Positions 52,003 to 60,022 of a stretch of 64,000 bases of DNA are shown one piece after another; the stretch's first letter is position 1; the number at the start of each line of letters is the position of its first letter. The notes under the pieces are model-generated. The model worked only from the letters and a program-made list of their open reading frames with translations, searched no databases and was not told the origin of the DNA. Location: assembly GCF_004799495.1 (NCBI RefSeq), contig NZ_SSMY01000006.1:303749-367748 (forward strand), in the 5' to 3' direction. The DNA is from Sphingomonas sp. (GTDB taxonomy: Bacteria > Pseudomonadota > Alphaproteobacteria > Sphingomonadales > Sphingomonadaceae). A program made the position numbers and the translations under genes.

Positions 52003-52332
52003 TCAACGACCGCGCATGTTCCGCGATTCGGGCGGGATCCGCACCGTGATGGCGTCGATCGCGTCGAGCCAGATCTGGCACGACAGCCGGCTGTAGCGCG
52101 TCGCGCCGGCGGCCAGGTCGAGCATGTCCTCCTCCTCCTCGACCGCGCGCGGCAACCGGTCGAAGTCGGCGGGATCGACGATCACGTGGCAGGTCGAACA
52201 CGCCATTTGGCCCTCGCAGGTCCCCTCGAGCGGCTCACCGGCATTCTGCGCCACGTCGAGCAAGCGGTCGCCGGGCCGCGATTGGACCTCGCGCCGCGTC
52301 CCGTCGCGTTCGATGAAGGTGACGCGAGTCAC
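52003..52332 (-). CDS. [2Fe-2S] ferredoxin, adrenodoxin/ISC type
   Basis: A 109-aa electron carrier. Cluster ligands are C39, C45, C48 and C85 (GTCEGQMACSTC and LSCQI), the adrenodoxin spacing C-x5-C-x2-C-n-C used by Fdx in Fe-S assembly and by P450 partners. It starts at a GTG (52332) that overlaps the upstream desulfurase stop. Being last in a desulfurase-desulfurase-ferredoxin operon points to sulfur or cluster assembly rather than P450 work. Confidence 0.92.
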   Translation of the reverse strand: MTRVTFIERDGTRREVQSRPGDRLLDVAQNAGEPLEGTCEGQMACSTCHVIVDPADFDRLPRAVEEEEDMLDLAAGATRYSRLSCQIWLDAIDAITVRIPPESRNMRGR

Positions 52333-53402
52333 GCCGCGATCCGTTGCGCACGCGCCGCGGCGTCGATCCGGGTGAGCGCGTCGGCCAACTCGGCTTCGGT
52401 CGTGTAGCGCCCGAAGCCGATCCGGATGCTCGATTTCGCTTCGGCATCGCTCAGCCCGATCGCCCGTAGGGCATGGCTCGGCCGCCCCGATCCGCTGGCG
52501 CAGGCCGAACCGGCCGAAAAAGCGATGTCGCGCAGGTCCGACATCAACCGCGCGACGTCCAGGCCGTCGCGACGGACGTTGAGGTTGCCGTGATAGCGGT
52601 GATCGGTCGATCCGTTGATCGTCCAGTCCGGCAAAAGCTCGATGGCCACGCGCCACAGCCGTTCGACGTGCGCGGCGCCCGCGTCGCGCTGGCTGGCCAT
52701 CAAGTCGGCGGCCACGCCGAACCCCGCGCACAAGGCCGGCGAGAGCGTCCCCGACCGGCCGCCTTCCTGATCGCCCCCGTGCAGCAGCGGCGCGAGGTCG
52801 ACGCCATCGCGGATCCACAACGCACCGATCCCTTTGGGCCCGTAAATCTTGTGGGCGGAAAGCGCGATCAGGTCGCAGGCTTCAGGGATCGGCACGCGGC
52901 CATAGCCCTGCACCGCGTCGCACAGGAACAGCGCGCCCGCTGCGTGCGCCAGCGCGGCGAGTTCGGCGACGGGCTGGATAACGCCGATCTCGTTGTTGAC
53001 CAGCATCGCCGCGACCAGCTTAACCCCGAGCCGGATCGCCGTTCGGGCCGCATCGAGGTCTATCAGTCCGTCGCGCCCGACCGGCAGGGTCGTGGCGTCG
53101 CCCACCGCAGCGACGGTGTCGAGCACCGCGGCATGCTCGGTCGCGAGCGTCACGACTGGTCCGCCCACACCCTTGATCGCCCAGTTGAGCGCCTCGGTTG
53201 CGCCGCCGGTGAACGCGACACGTCCGCCAGCGGGTAGCAACGCGGCAACCTGCTCGCGCGCCACCTCGACCGCCGCCCTTGCCGCGCGGCCCTCGCGGTG
53301 CGCCGAATGCGGGTTGGCGTGCTGGTCCCTGAGCCACGGCAGCATCGCCTCGAACGCCTCGGGCGCGAGGGGGGCGGTCGCCTGGTAATCGAGATAGGTC
53401 AC
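52329..53402 (-). CDS. Cysteine desulfurase, second tandem copy
   Basis: PLP enzyme that mobilises sulfur from cysteine for Fe-S clusters or thio-modification. The 357-aa product starts at a GTG (53402) overlapping the upstream gene's stop and begins TYLDYQATAPLAPEAF. PLP lysine K185 is in ALSAHKIYGPKG, and the persulfide cysteine C301 in SAGSACASGSG. It is NifS/IscS-like. Tandem with another 357-aa desulfurase of the same layout, it may be a duplicate with another acceptor. Confidence 0.93.
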   Translation of the reverse strand: MTYLDYQATAPLAPEAFEAMLPWLRDQHANPHSAHREGRAARAAVEVAREQVAALLPAGGRVAFTGGATEALNWAIKGVGGPVVTLATEHAAVLDTVAAVGDATTLPVGRDGLIDLDAARTAIRLGVKLVAAMLVNNEIGVIQPVAELAALAHAAGALFLCDAVQGYGRVPIPEACDLIALSAHKIYGPKGIGALWIRDGVDLAPLLHGGDQEGGRSGTLSPALCAGFGVAADLMASQRDAGAAHVERLWRVAIELLPDWTINGSTDHRYHGNLNVRRDGLDVARLMSDLRDIAFSAGSACASGSGRPSHALRAIGLSDAEAKSSIRIGFGRYTTEAELADALTRIDAAARAQRIAA

Positions 53403-54472
53403 GCCGCCTGCGCCCGGCCCGCCGCGATCTCGCGCCACACCGCGATGAACGCGTCGAGATCGGCCTGCGTGGTCGATCGCCCGAAACTGACGCGCACGAC
53501 TTCCTGCGACGCCGTCATGCCCCAGCCCATCGCTGTCAGGACATGGCTCGGCTTCATGCTCCCGCTGGCGCACGCGCTGCCCGCCGACACCGCGATCCCG
53601 GCCATATCGAAGCGGATCAATTGCGTCGTCGAGTTCACCCCGGGCATGCGGTATGACCCGATCGCCGGATGTCGCAACGCCGCGGCCCGCACCGGTTCGC
53701 CGCCGAGTGGCGTCAAGGCGTCGTCGAGATAGCGGCGCAGTTCGGCGTAGCGCAGGACATCCTCCCGTTCGGCTAGCGCGGCGGCGTAGCCGAGGATCGC
53801 GGGCACGTTCTCCGTCCCCGGGCGATACCCCCGCTCCTGCCCCCCGGTCGGGTCGAGCGTCGCGAGATCGCGCACCAAGAGCGCCCCGACCCCGATCGGC
53901 CCGCCACGCTTGTGCGCCGACAAAGCGACGAAATCCGCGTGCCGCGCGACGTCGCGGTCGGTCCCCGCGGGCATCTGTGCGGCGTCGACGAGCAGCAAAT
54001 GACCCGCGGCATGGATTTGCTCGGCGAGCGCGGCGATCGGCTGGCGGATGCCGGTCTCGCTGTTGCACCATTGGACTGCGACGACCGCCCGGCCCTCGCC
54101 CAACATCGCCACATCGAGCGCCCCGGTATCGACGATTCCGTCCGCACCGACCTCCACCAACGCGATGTCATACGCCGCGCGCAGCACTGCATCGTGCTCG
54201 ACCGCGCTCGCCAGCCGCCGCTCGACCGCACTCCGCGTCAGCGCGATGCTGAGCGATTCGCTCGCCCCGCTCGTGAACAGCATCTCCCCGACCCAGCCAT
54301 AGGCCGCCGCGACCTCTCCGCGCGCCGCCTCCAGCGCCGCCTTCGCCGCGCGCCCCTCGGCATGTGGTGACGACGGATTCGCCCAGCGCGCGAACCCCTC
54401 CGCCATCGCCTCGCGCGCCGCGGGCAGCAGCGGCGTGGTCGCGGCATGATCCAAGTAAATGCGAGTGCTCAC
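53399..54472 (-). CDS. Cysteine desulfurase, first tandem copy
   Basis: PLP enzyme of 357 aa, starting STRIYLDHAATTPLLPAAR. PLP lysine K188 lies in ALSAHKRGGPIG and catalytic C301 in SAGSACASGSM. WCNSETG and RPGTENVPA are family motifs. It overlaps the second desulfurase by 4 bp (GTGA). The two share about the same length and active sites but differ in surrounding sequence. A 99-bp gap separates it from the divergent hydrolase gene. The acceptor protein cannot be told from sequence. Confidence 0.94.
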   Translation of the reverse strand: MSTRIYLDHAATTPLLPAAREAMAEGFARWANPSSPHAEGRAAKAALEAARGEVAAAYGWVGEMLFTSGASESLSIALTRSAVERRLASAVEHDAVLRAAYDIALVEVGADGIVDTGALDVAMLGEGRAVVAVQWCNSETGIRQPIAALAEQIHAAGHLLLVDAAQMPAGTDRDVARHADFVALSAHKRGGPIGVGALLVRDLATLDPTGGQERGYRPGTENVPAILGYAAALAEREDVLRYAELRRYLDDALTPLGGEPVRAAALRHPAIGSYRMPGVNSTTQLIRFDMAGIAVSAGSACASGSMKPSHVLTAMGWGMTASQEVVRVSFGRSTTQADLDAFIAVWREIAAGRAQAA

Positions 54473-54571
54473 GAGTCCGATTCGTTTGAATTGCGCAAAA
54501 ACGCTTCCTGCCTATATAGCGCGCAACCTTTCCCGCCACACCGGCGGCGCCAAATCGTTCGTCAGGATAAT

Positions 54572-55228
54572 ATGCCCGAAGTCATCTTTCCCGGTCCCGA
54601 AGGCCGTCTCGAAGGCCGTTTCGCCCCCGGCCCCAAGCCGCGCGCGCCGGTCGCGATGATCCTCCATCCGCACCCGCAGGCGATGGGCACGATGAACAAC
54701 CGCATCGTGATGGAACTGTACAAGACGTTCCAGCGCCGCGGTTTCGCGACGCTGCGCTTCAACTTCCGCGGCGTCGGCAAGAGCCAGGGCACGTTCGACA
54801 ACGGCATCGGCGAGCTGAGCGACGCGGCGTCGGCGCTCGATTGGGTGCAGAGCTTCCACCCCGAAGCCTCGACCACCTGGATCGCCGGGGTCAGCTTCGG
54901 CGCGTGGATCGGCATGCAGCTGCTGATGCGCCGCCCCGAAATCCGCGGCTTCATCTCGGTCGCGCCGCCGGCCAACCTCTACGACTTCACCTTCCTCGCG
55001 CCGTGCCCGGCGAGCGGCATCCTGATCGCCGGCGAGAATGACGAAGTCGCGACCCCGGTCGCGATCCAGAAGCTGGTCGATAAATTGCGCACCCAGCGCC
55101 ACATCACGATCCACCACGACACGATCCCGAAGGCGAACCACTTCTTCGAGCACGAGATGCCGGAGTTGATGGGGAGCGTGGACAAGTATCTGGATATGCG
55201 GCTCGACCCGAATTCGCCGATCAGGTGA
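54572..55228 (+). CDS. Alpha/beta hydrolase
   Basis: A 218-aa soluble hydrolase. The nucleophile elbow is GVSFGAW with S108; HPHPQAMGTMNNRIV and RFNFRGVGKSQGTFDNG are typical of the small hydrolase group related to CocE/PA-phosphatase-like families often annotated as alpha/beta hydrolase. The acid (GENDEVATP) and histidine (KANHFFEH) follow in order. AGGA lies 5-6 bases before the ATG at 54572; an upstream ATG at 54446 runs into the divergent gene. Substrate unknown. Confidence 0.88.
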   Translation: MPEVIFPGPEGRLEGRFAPGPKPRAPVAMILHPHPQAMGTMNNRIVMELYKTFQRRGFATLRFNFRGVGKSQGTFDNGIGELSDAASALDWVQSFHPEASTTWIAGVSFGAWIGMQLLMRRPEIRGFISVAPPANLYDFTFLAPCPASGILIAGENDEVATPVAIQKLVDKLRTQRHITIHHDTIPKANHFFEHEMPELMGSVDKYLDMRLDPNSPIR

Positions 55229-55238
55229 CGCGCCCGCC

Positions 55239-56231
55239 TCAGCTCGCGAGTTGATCCATGCGGCATTGGCGCGGCGCCTTGTCGGGGCGCCAGCGCAGAA
55301 ACTTGGTCCCGTGGCGAAACCGGTCGCCGGTGACGTGGTCGAACAGCACTTCGGCGACGAGCTCGGGCTTGAGCGGCCGCCAGTCGGCCGACCGGTCGTT
55401 CGACCACCGGCTCGGGCCGCCGGGCGCGTTGCCGGTGAAGCCCGGCGCTTCGATCAGCGCTTCCAGCTGCGGTGTCAGCGCGCGGCGGTCGTTCACACTC
55501 AATGACGAGGTATAGCCGACATGGTTCAGCCTGCCGGCGCTATCGTATAGCCCGAGCAATAGCGATCCGACGATGTCGTCGCCGCTCGCGTAGCGGAAGC
55601 CGCCGACGACACAATCGGCCGTACGCCGCCGCTTGACCTTCACCATCGCGCGCTCGCCGGGAAGGTATGTGAGGTCCAGGCGCTTGGCGACGACGCCGTC
55701 GGTATCGCCGCCGCTCTGACTCAGCCATTTCCGCGCGTCGGCGATGCGCGAGGTTTGCGGCGACAGGCGAATATCGTCGCGCTCCCATTCGGCGATCAGG
55801 CTTTCGAGCGCCGTGCGTCGTATCGCGAACGCTTCGTCGACCAGCGACACCTTATTCTTCAGGCAATCGAACAGGATATATCGCGCCGGCGTCTCGGCGG
55901 ACAGTCGCCGGATGCGGCTTTCGGCGGGGTGCAGCCGCGCCTGGAGCGCCGAAAACGACAATGTGCCCGCGACCTCGACGACCAATTCCCCGTCGAGGAT
56001 GCAATCGGCCGCGCGAGTCGCCGCGAGGCTGGCGGCCACCTCCGGAAAATAGCGGTCCAGCCGCTTGCCGGACTTGGAATAGAGCTCGACCGAGTTCGCT
56101 TCGATGCGGGCGATGCAGCGAAAGCCATCCCATTTCGGCTCGTAGCGCCATTCCGGCCCGACCGGTAGGTCGGTCGCCGAACGGGCCTCCATCGGTTCGA
56201 TATTAGACGGAATGTCGATCGGCTTGACCAC
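55239..56231 (-). CDS. ATP-dependent DNA ligase (LigD/LigC-type)
   Basis: A 330-aa ligase. K33 in YEPKWDGFR is the adenylation lysine (motif I, KWDG), LDGELVVE is motif III, and VVAKRLDLTYLPGERAMVKVKR supplies motifs IV/V (split as VVAKRLDLTY and GERAMVKVKR). No polymerase or phosphoesterase domain is attached, so it is a stand-alone ligase as in LigC, and probably works in double-strand break or excision repair. Ku is not in the window. It is convergent with the hydrolase gene. Confidence 0.9.
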   Translation of the reverse strand: MVKPIDIPSNIEPMEARSATDLPVGPEWRYEPKWDGFRCIARIEANSVELYSKSGKRLDRYFPEVAASLAATRAADCILDGELVVEVAGTLSFSALQARLHPAESRIRRLSAETPARYILFDCLKNKVSLVDEAFAIRRTALESLIAEWERDDIRLSPQTSRIADARKWLSQSGGDTDGVVAKRLDLTYLPGERAMVKVKRRRTADCVVGGFRYASGDDIVGSLLLGLYDSAGRLNHVGYTSSLSVNDRRALTPQLEALIEAPGFTGNAPGGPSRWSNDRSADWRPLKPELVAEVLFDHVTGDRFRHGTKFLRWRPDKAPRQCRMDQLAS

Positions 56232-56268
56232 GGCCCCCTAACGCTCGAGGGGCCCGCCGGTCTCCTCG

Positions 56269-56436
56269 CTATAGCGTCCCGAGCCAAACATTGCCTACGA
56301 GGACCAGCGCCATCACCACCATCAGCACGCCCTTGGTCCGCGTATCCGGTCGCAGCGTTAGCCTCACCCCGAAAAACGCCAGCACGAACGCCGCGATCAT
56401 CGCGATCGCGGGGGCGGCTTGTTCGAGGCCGGTCAT
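56269..56436 (-). CDS. Small two-span membrane protein
   Basis: A 55-aa ORF coupled to the upstream dehydratase gene by ATGA. Two helices: AIAMIAAFVLAFFGVRLTL and GVLMVVMALVLVGNVWLGTL, joined by RPDTRTK. Nothing identifies its function. The conserved-looking loop and coupling to an ilvA-type gene make it likely to be a real gene. Confidence 0.65.
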   Translation of the reverse strand: MTGLEQAAPAIAMIAAFVLAFFGVRLTLRPDTRTKGVLMVVMALVLVGNVWLGTL

Positions 56437-57440
56437 GACTCGCTGAGCGCCGGTATGGCGGGCGCTTCCGCCGGCTCGGGCGCGAGGGCCTTCGCATAAG
56501 CATCCACATCGACGTTGCCGCCCGACAGGACCACCAGCATCCCCGCCTCCGCCGCGACCTTACCGGCCAACAGCGCCGCCAGCGCGACCGCGCCGCCCGG
56601 CTCGATCACCAGATGCAGCACGCTCGCTGCCCAGCGTTGCGCCGCGCGCACCTCGGCCTCGCTGACCGCCACGCCCGTCGCATCGCGGCGCGCGAGCACC
56701 TCAAAGGTCAGCGGCGACACCTCCGGCGTCTGGAGTGCATCGCAAGCAGTGGCCGGCGGGTTGGGGCCGACCGGCTCGATCCAGCTCGCCTCGAGACTAC
56801 GGCGCATGTCGTCCCAGCCTTCGGGCTCGACCACTGTGATCTTGGCCTCGCTGAGCCCCAGCGCGATCCCCGACGCCAGCCCTCCGCCGCCGCACGGCAC
56901 GACGACATGGCTCGGCTCGCCCAGCCCCATCGCCTCCATCTGGCGCCGCGCCTCGATCCCGACGCTGCCCTGCCCTTCGATGATCCACGGATCGTCGAAG
57001 CTCGGCACCAGCGTCGCGCCGCGCGCCTCGGCCAAGGCAGACGCAATCGCGACCCGATCCTCACCCGCCGCGCGGTCGTACAGCACCACCTCCGCCCCCA
57101 GCGCGAGCGTGCCGTCGCGCTTTGCCTTGGGCGCATCGGCGGGCATCACGATCGTCGCGGGCATCCCCAGCCGCTTCGCTGCCCAGGCGACCCCCTGCGC
57201 GTGATTCCCCGACGAAAAGGCGACTACGCCCTTTCGCCGTTGATCGTCATCAAGCGCGGTCAGCCGGTGCCATGCGCCGCGCAGCTTGAATGCGCCGATC
57301 GGTTGCAAGGATTCGGCCTTGAACGCCACCGTCATGCCGTTGAAATCGTGTGTGAAAAGCGGCGTGGGCGGCAGGATCGCGGCGATCTTCGCCGCGGCGT
57401 CCCGCACCCCCGCCCGTGTCGGCTGTCGCACGATGGTCAC
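56433..57440 (-). CDS. Threonine/serine dehydratase-like PLP enzyme
   Basis: Fold-type II PLP enzyme of 335 aa. The GTG at 57440 has GGAGG 6 bases upstream and is preferred to the longer frame, which would run into the upstream regulatory region. K52 in GAFKLRGAWHRL binds PLP, SSGNHAQGVAWAA anchors phosphate and CGGGGLASGIA is the glycine loop. It lacks the C-terminal ACT regulatory domain of biosynthetic IlvA, so it is more like catabolic threonine dehydratase or serine racemase. Overlaps the 55-aa membrane-protein gene by ATGA. Divergent from the ODC leader. Confidence 0.85.
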   Translation of the reverse strand: MTIVRQPTRAGVRDAAAKIAAILPPTPLFTHDFNGMTVAFKAESLQPIGAFKLRGAWHRLTALDDDQRRKGVVAFSSGNHAQGVAWAAKRLGMPATIVMPADAPKAKRDGTLALGAEVVLYDRAAGEDRVAIASALAEARGATLVPSFDDPWIIEGQGSVGIEARRQMEAMGLGEPSHVVVPCGGGGLASGIALGLSEAKITVVEPEGWDDMRRSLEASWIEPVGPNPPATACDALQTPEVSPLTFEVLARRDATGVAVSEAEVRAAQRWAASVLHLVIEPGGAVALAALLAGKVAAEAGMLVVLSGGNVDVDAYAKALAPEPAEAPAIPALSES

Positions 57441-57474
57441 GTCCCGCCTCCGTCCATAAAAAACCGCTTTACGT

Positions 57475-57576
57475 GGGGGTCCATGGACCCTATCTGCCCG
57501 CTTCCCGCTGCCCCATGGGACTTCCAACCGCAAGGCAGCATTTGTTGAACGACGGCGCAAGCCACTTGGAGGTCCC
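57475..57576 (+). promoter_or_regulatory. Ornithine decarboxylase leader with alternative pairing segments (speF-like)
   Basis: Three segments can pair in exclusive ways. A, GGGGGTCC (57475-57482), is also the SD of the upstream ORF. B, GGGACTTCCAA (57517-57527), is inside that ORF. C, TTGGAGGTCCC (57566-57576), contains the GGAGG SD of the decarboxylase. B:C is 11 bp with one wobble and would hide that SD; A:B (8 bp, two wobbles) would free it. Alphaproteobacterial speF genes are known to have a leader RNA (speF motif in Rfam); membership here is inferred from location. Confidence 0.65.
57483..57548 (+). CDS. Upstream ORF in the ornithine decarboxylase leader
   Basis: A 21-codon ORF reading MDPICPLPAAPWDFQPQGSI plus a final C, with GGGGG 3-7 bases before its ATG. 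The ATG is centred in the palindrome GGGTCCATGGACCC. Its second half crosses segment B of the leader, so a ribosome translating or pausing on it would disturb SD-masking. Proline-rich nascent peptides can stall ribosomes in response to metabolites. Existence of the peptide is unproven. Confidence 0.5.
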   Translation: MDPICPLPAAPWDFQPQGSIC

Positions 57577-57581
57577 TTGAA

Positions 57582-58775
57582 TTGCATCAGCATCATAACG
57601 CGCTGGGGCTAGCTGCCTCCCGACCGGTGGCCCCGGTCACGCTCATTCGTCCGCATGCGGCCGCCCGCGCCGCCCGATTCTTCGTGGAGAAGTTTCCGGG
57701 CCGGTCGATGTATGCGGTGAAGGCCAATCCGTCGCCCGAACTCCTGCAGATCCTGTGGGACAGCGGGATCACGCATTACGACGTCGCCTCGCTCAACGAG
57801 GTGCGGCTGGTCGCACACACGCTGCCGCAGGCGACTTTGTGCTTCATGCACCCGGTCAAGGCCGAGGAAGCGATCGCGCAGGCCTATTTCGAGCATGGCT
57901 GCCGCACGTTCAGCCTCGATTCGATGGACGAGCTCGACAAGATCGTGCGCGCGACGGCCAAGAACGGCGTCGCCGCAACCGACCTGACGCTGTGCGTGCG
58001 GCTGCGCGTGTCGTCGGAGCATTCGAAGCTCAGCCTCGCGTCGAAGTTCGGCGCCGGCCCCGAAGAAGTTGGCGACCTGCTCATGGCGACTCGCCAGGCG
58101 GCGGACGCGCTCGGCATCTGCTTTCATGTCGGCAGCCAGGCGATGACGCCCGACGCCTATGGCCAGGCGATGGAACGCGTGCGCGCCGCGATCGTCAGTG
58201 CCGCGGTGACGGTCGACGTGATCGACGTCGGTGGCGGCTTCCCCTCGACTTATCCGGGGATGGAGCCGCCCCCGCTCGAGGCGTATTTCGACACGATCCA
58301 CCGCGCGTTCGAATCGCTGCCGGTCAGCTATTCGTCCGAACTGTGGTGCGAGCCCGGCCGCGCTTTGTGCGCCGAATACAGCTCGATCATCGTCCGCGTC
58401 GAGAAGCGCCGTGGCGACGAATTGTTCATCAACGACGGTGCGTACGGCGCGTTGTTCGACGCCGCGCATATCAGCTGGCGTTTTCCGGTCACGCTGCTGC
58501 GCGAGCCCGACAGCCGCGCGAAGGACATGCCATTCTCGTTCTACGGCCCGACCTGCGATGATCTCGATCACATGACCGGGCCGTTCATGCTGCCGGCGGA
58601 CGTGCAGGCGGGCGACTATCTCGAAATCGGGATGCTCGGTGCGTACGGCACCGCGATGCGCACCGCGTTCAACGGGTTCGGATCGGACGAAACGGTGATC
58701 GTCGCGGACGAGCCGATGGCGTCGCTCTACACGAGCGAGGAGCGCGAGGTCGCGTCGAACGTCGTAACGCTGTAA
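57582..58775 (+). CDS. speF: Ornithine decarboxylase, group IV/fold-type III
   Basis: Decarboxylates L-ornithine to putrescine. The 397-aa product starts at a TTG (57582), about 9 bases after GGAGG, and begins HQHHNALGLAAS. K47 in YAVKANPSPE binds PLP; GGGFPSTYPGM, WCEPGRALC and YGPTCDDLD (catalytic cysteine region) are present, typical of eukaryote-like ODC found in alphaproteobacteria. No lysine/diaminopimelate decarboxylase signature. A structured leader suggests polyamine or ornithine control. It is followed 101 bp later by the DHS-like gene; together they suggest putrescine-based polyamine synthesis. The symbol follows the alphaproteobacterial naming. Confidence 0.93.
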   Translation: MHQHHNALGLAASRPVAPVTLIRPHAAARAARFFVEKFPGRSMYAVKANPSPELLQILWDSGITHYDVASLNEVRLVAHTLPQATLCFMHPVKAEEAIAQAYFEHGCRTFSLDSMDELDKIVRATAKNGVAATDLTLCVRLRVSSEHSKLSLASKFGAGPEEVGDLLMATRQAADALGICFHVGSQAMTPDAYGQAMERVRAAIVSAAVTVDVIDVGGGFPSTYPGMEPPPLEAYFDTIHRAFESLPVSYSSELWCEPGRALCAEYSSIIVRVEKRRGDELFINDGAYGALFDAAHISWRFPVTLLREPDSRAKDMPFSFYGPTCDDLDHMTGPFMLPADVQAGDYLEIGMLGAYGTAMRTAFNGFGSDETVIVADEPMASLYTSEEREVASNVVTL

Positions 58776-58876
58776 CGGCTTATCTCTAGCGAATTGGGCG
58801 GCGCGCCGTGGTGCGCCGCCCCAACGGGTTTTCCGCGTCCCCACGAATGACGGCGGCACAAGAATGGGAGCAACCC

Positions 58877-59956
58877 ATGAGCGATACCTTGGTAAAGACC
58901 GCCGCGGCGCAGCCGGTGGACACCACCAACCGCAAGGCGGAATTGCTGGCCAAGACGGTCAAGCACATCGACATCAAAAGCTTCGACGCGCGCCCGATCG
59001 TCGACGCGATGGCCGACATGAGCTTCACCAGCCGCGACCTCGGCCGCGCGACCAGGATCTACAACGACATGCTCGCCGACAAGGATTGCACGGTGTGCCT
59101 GGTGATCGCCGGGTCGACCAGCGCGGGCGGGTGCATGGACCTCTATGCCGAGCTGGTGCGCAACAACATGGTCGACGTCGTGGTCGCGACCGGCGCCACG
59201 ATCGTCGACATGGATTTCTTCGAAGGGCTTGGCCACAAGCACTATCAAGCACTTGAAATCCCCGACGATGACACGCTCCGCTCGCTGTACATCGACCGCA
59301 TCTACGATACCTATATCGATGAAGAGCAGCTGCAGGACTGCGACCACACGATCGGTGAGATCGCCAACAGCCTGGAGCCCAAGCCCTATTCGAGCCGCGC
59401 GTTTATCCGCGAGATGGGCAAGTATCTGGCGGAGCACGGCAAGAAGGAAAATAGCCTGGTCAAGCTCGCCTACGAGCATGACGTGCCGATCTTCTGCCCG
59501 GCATTCGTCGACTCGTCGGCCGGCTTCGGCCTCGTCAAGCACCAGGTTGACCGCGCCAAGGAAGGCAAGCCCTATATGGTGCTCGACGCGATCGCCGATT
59601 TCCGCGAGCTCACCGAGATCAAGATTCAGGCGGGTACCACGGGCCTGCTGATGATCGGCGGCGGCGTACCCAAGAACTTCATCCAGGACACCGTCGTCTG
59701 CGCCGAAATCCTCGGCCACGAGGACGTCGAGGTGCACAAATATGCGGTGCAGATCACCGTCGCCGACGTGCGCGACGGGGCGTGCTCGTCCTCGACGCTG
59801 CAAGAGGCAGCGAGCTGGGGCAAGGTCAATACGGGCATCGAGCAGATGGTGTTCGCCGAAGCCGGATCGGTGATGCCGCTGCTCGCCAGCGACGCCTATC
59901 ATCGCGGCCACTGGAAGGACCGTGCCAAGCGCGGTTGGGCCAAGCTCTTCGCCTAA
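58877..59956 (+). CDS. Deoxyhypusine synthase-like protein, probable homospermidine synthase
   Basis: A 359-aa DHS-family enzyme, NAD-dependent aminobutyl transfer. The start at 58877 has GGGAG 6 bases upstream. The lysine that forms the enzyme imine is conserved as K316 in EAASWGKVNTG (K329 in human DHS). Other DHS motifs: VIAGSTSAGGCMDLY, PIFCPAFVDSSAGFGL and LMIGGGVPKNFIQD. Bacteria have no eIF5A, so hypusine is not expected; family members, such as plant HSS, make homospermidine from putrescine. It follows ODC, which supplies putrescine, supporting that role. A terminator lies after it. Confidence 0.87.
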   Translation: MSDTLVKTAAAQPVDTTNRKAELLAKTVKHIDIKSFDARPIVDAMADMSFTSRDLGRATRIYNDMLADKDCTVCLVIAGSTSAGGCMDLYAELVRNNMVDVVVATGATIVDMDFFEGLGHKHYQALEIPDDDTLRSLYIDRIYDTYIDEEQLQDCDHTIGEIANSLEPKPYSSRAFIREMGKYLAEHGKKENSLVKLAYEHDVPIFCPAFVDSSAGFGLVKHQVDRAKEGKPYMVLDAIADFRELTEIKIQAGTTGLLMIGGGVPKNFIQDTVVCAEILGHEDVEVHKYAVQITVADVRDGACSSSTLQEAASWGKVNTGIEQMVFAEAGSVMPLLASDAYHRGHWKDRAKRGWAKLFA

Positions 59957-59985
59957 ACTAGTTGCGATAGCGAACCGACTGAGGC

Positions 59986-60021
59986 AGCCTTCCCCGACGT
60001 AAATCTCGGGGGAGGCTTTTT
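59986..60021 (+). terminator. Terminator after DHS-like gene, overlapping the SD of the MAPEG gene
   Basis: AGCCTTCCCCGA (59986-59997) pairs with TCGGGGGAGGCT (60006-60017), then five T. The 3' arm contains GGGGGAGG, located 7 bases before the next ATG, so the hairpin and ribosome binding for the next gene compete. Confidence 0.85.
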
Positions 60022-60022
60022 C

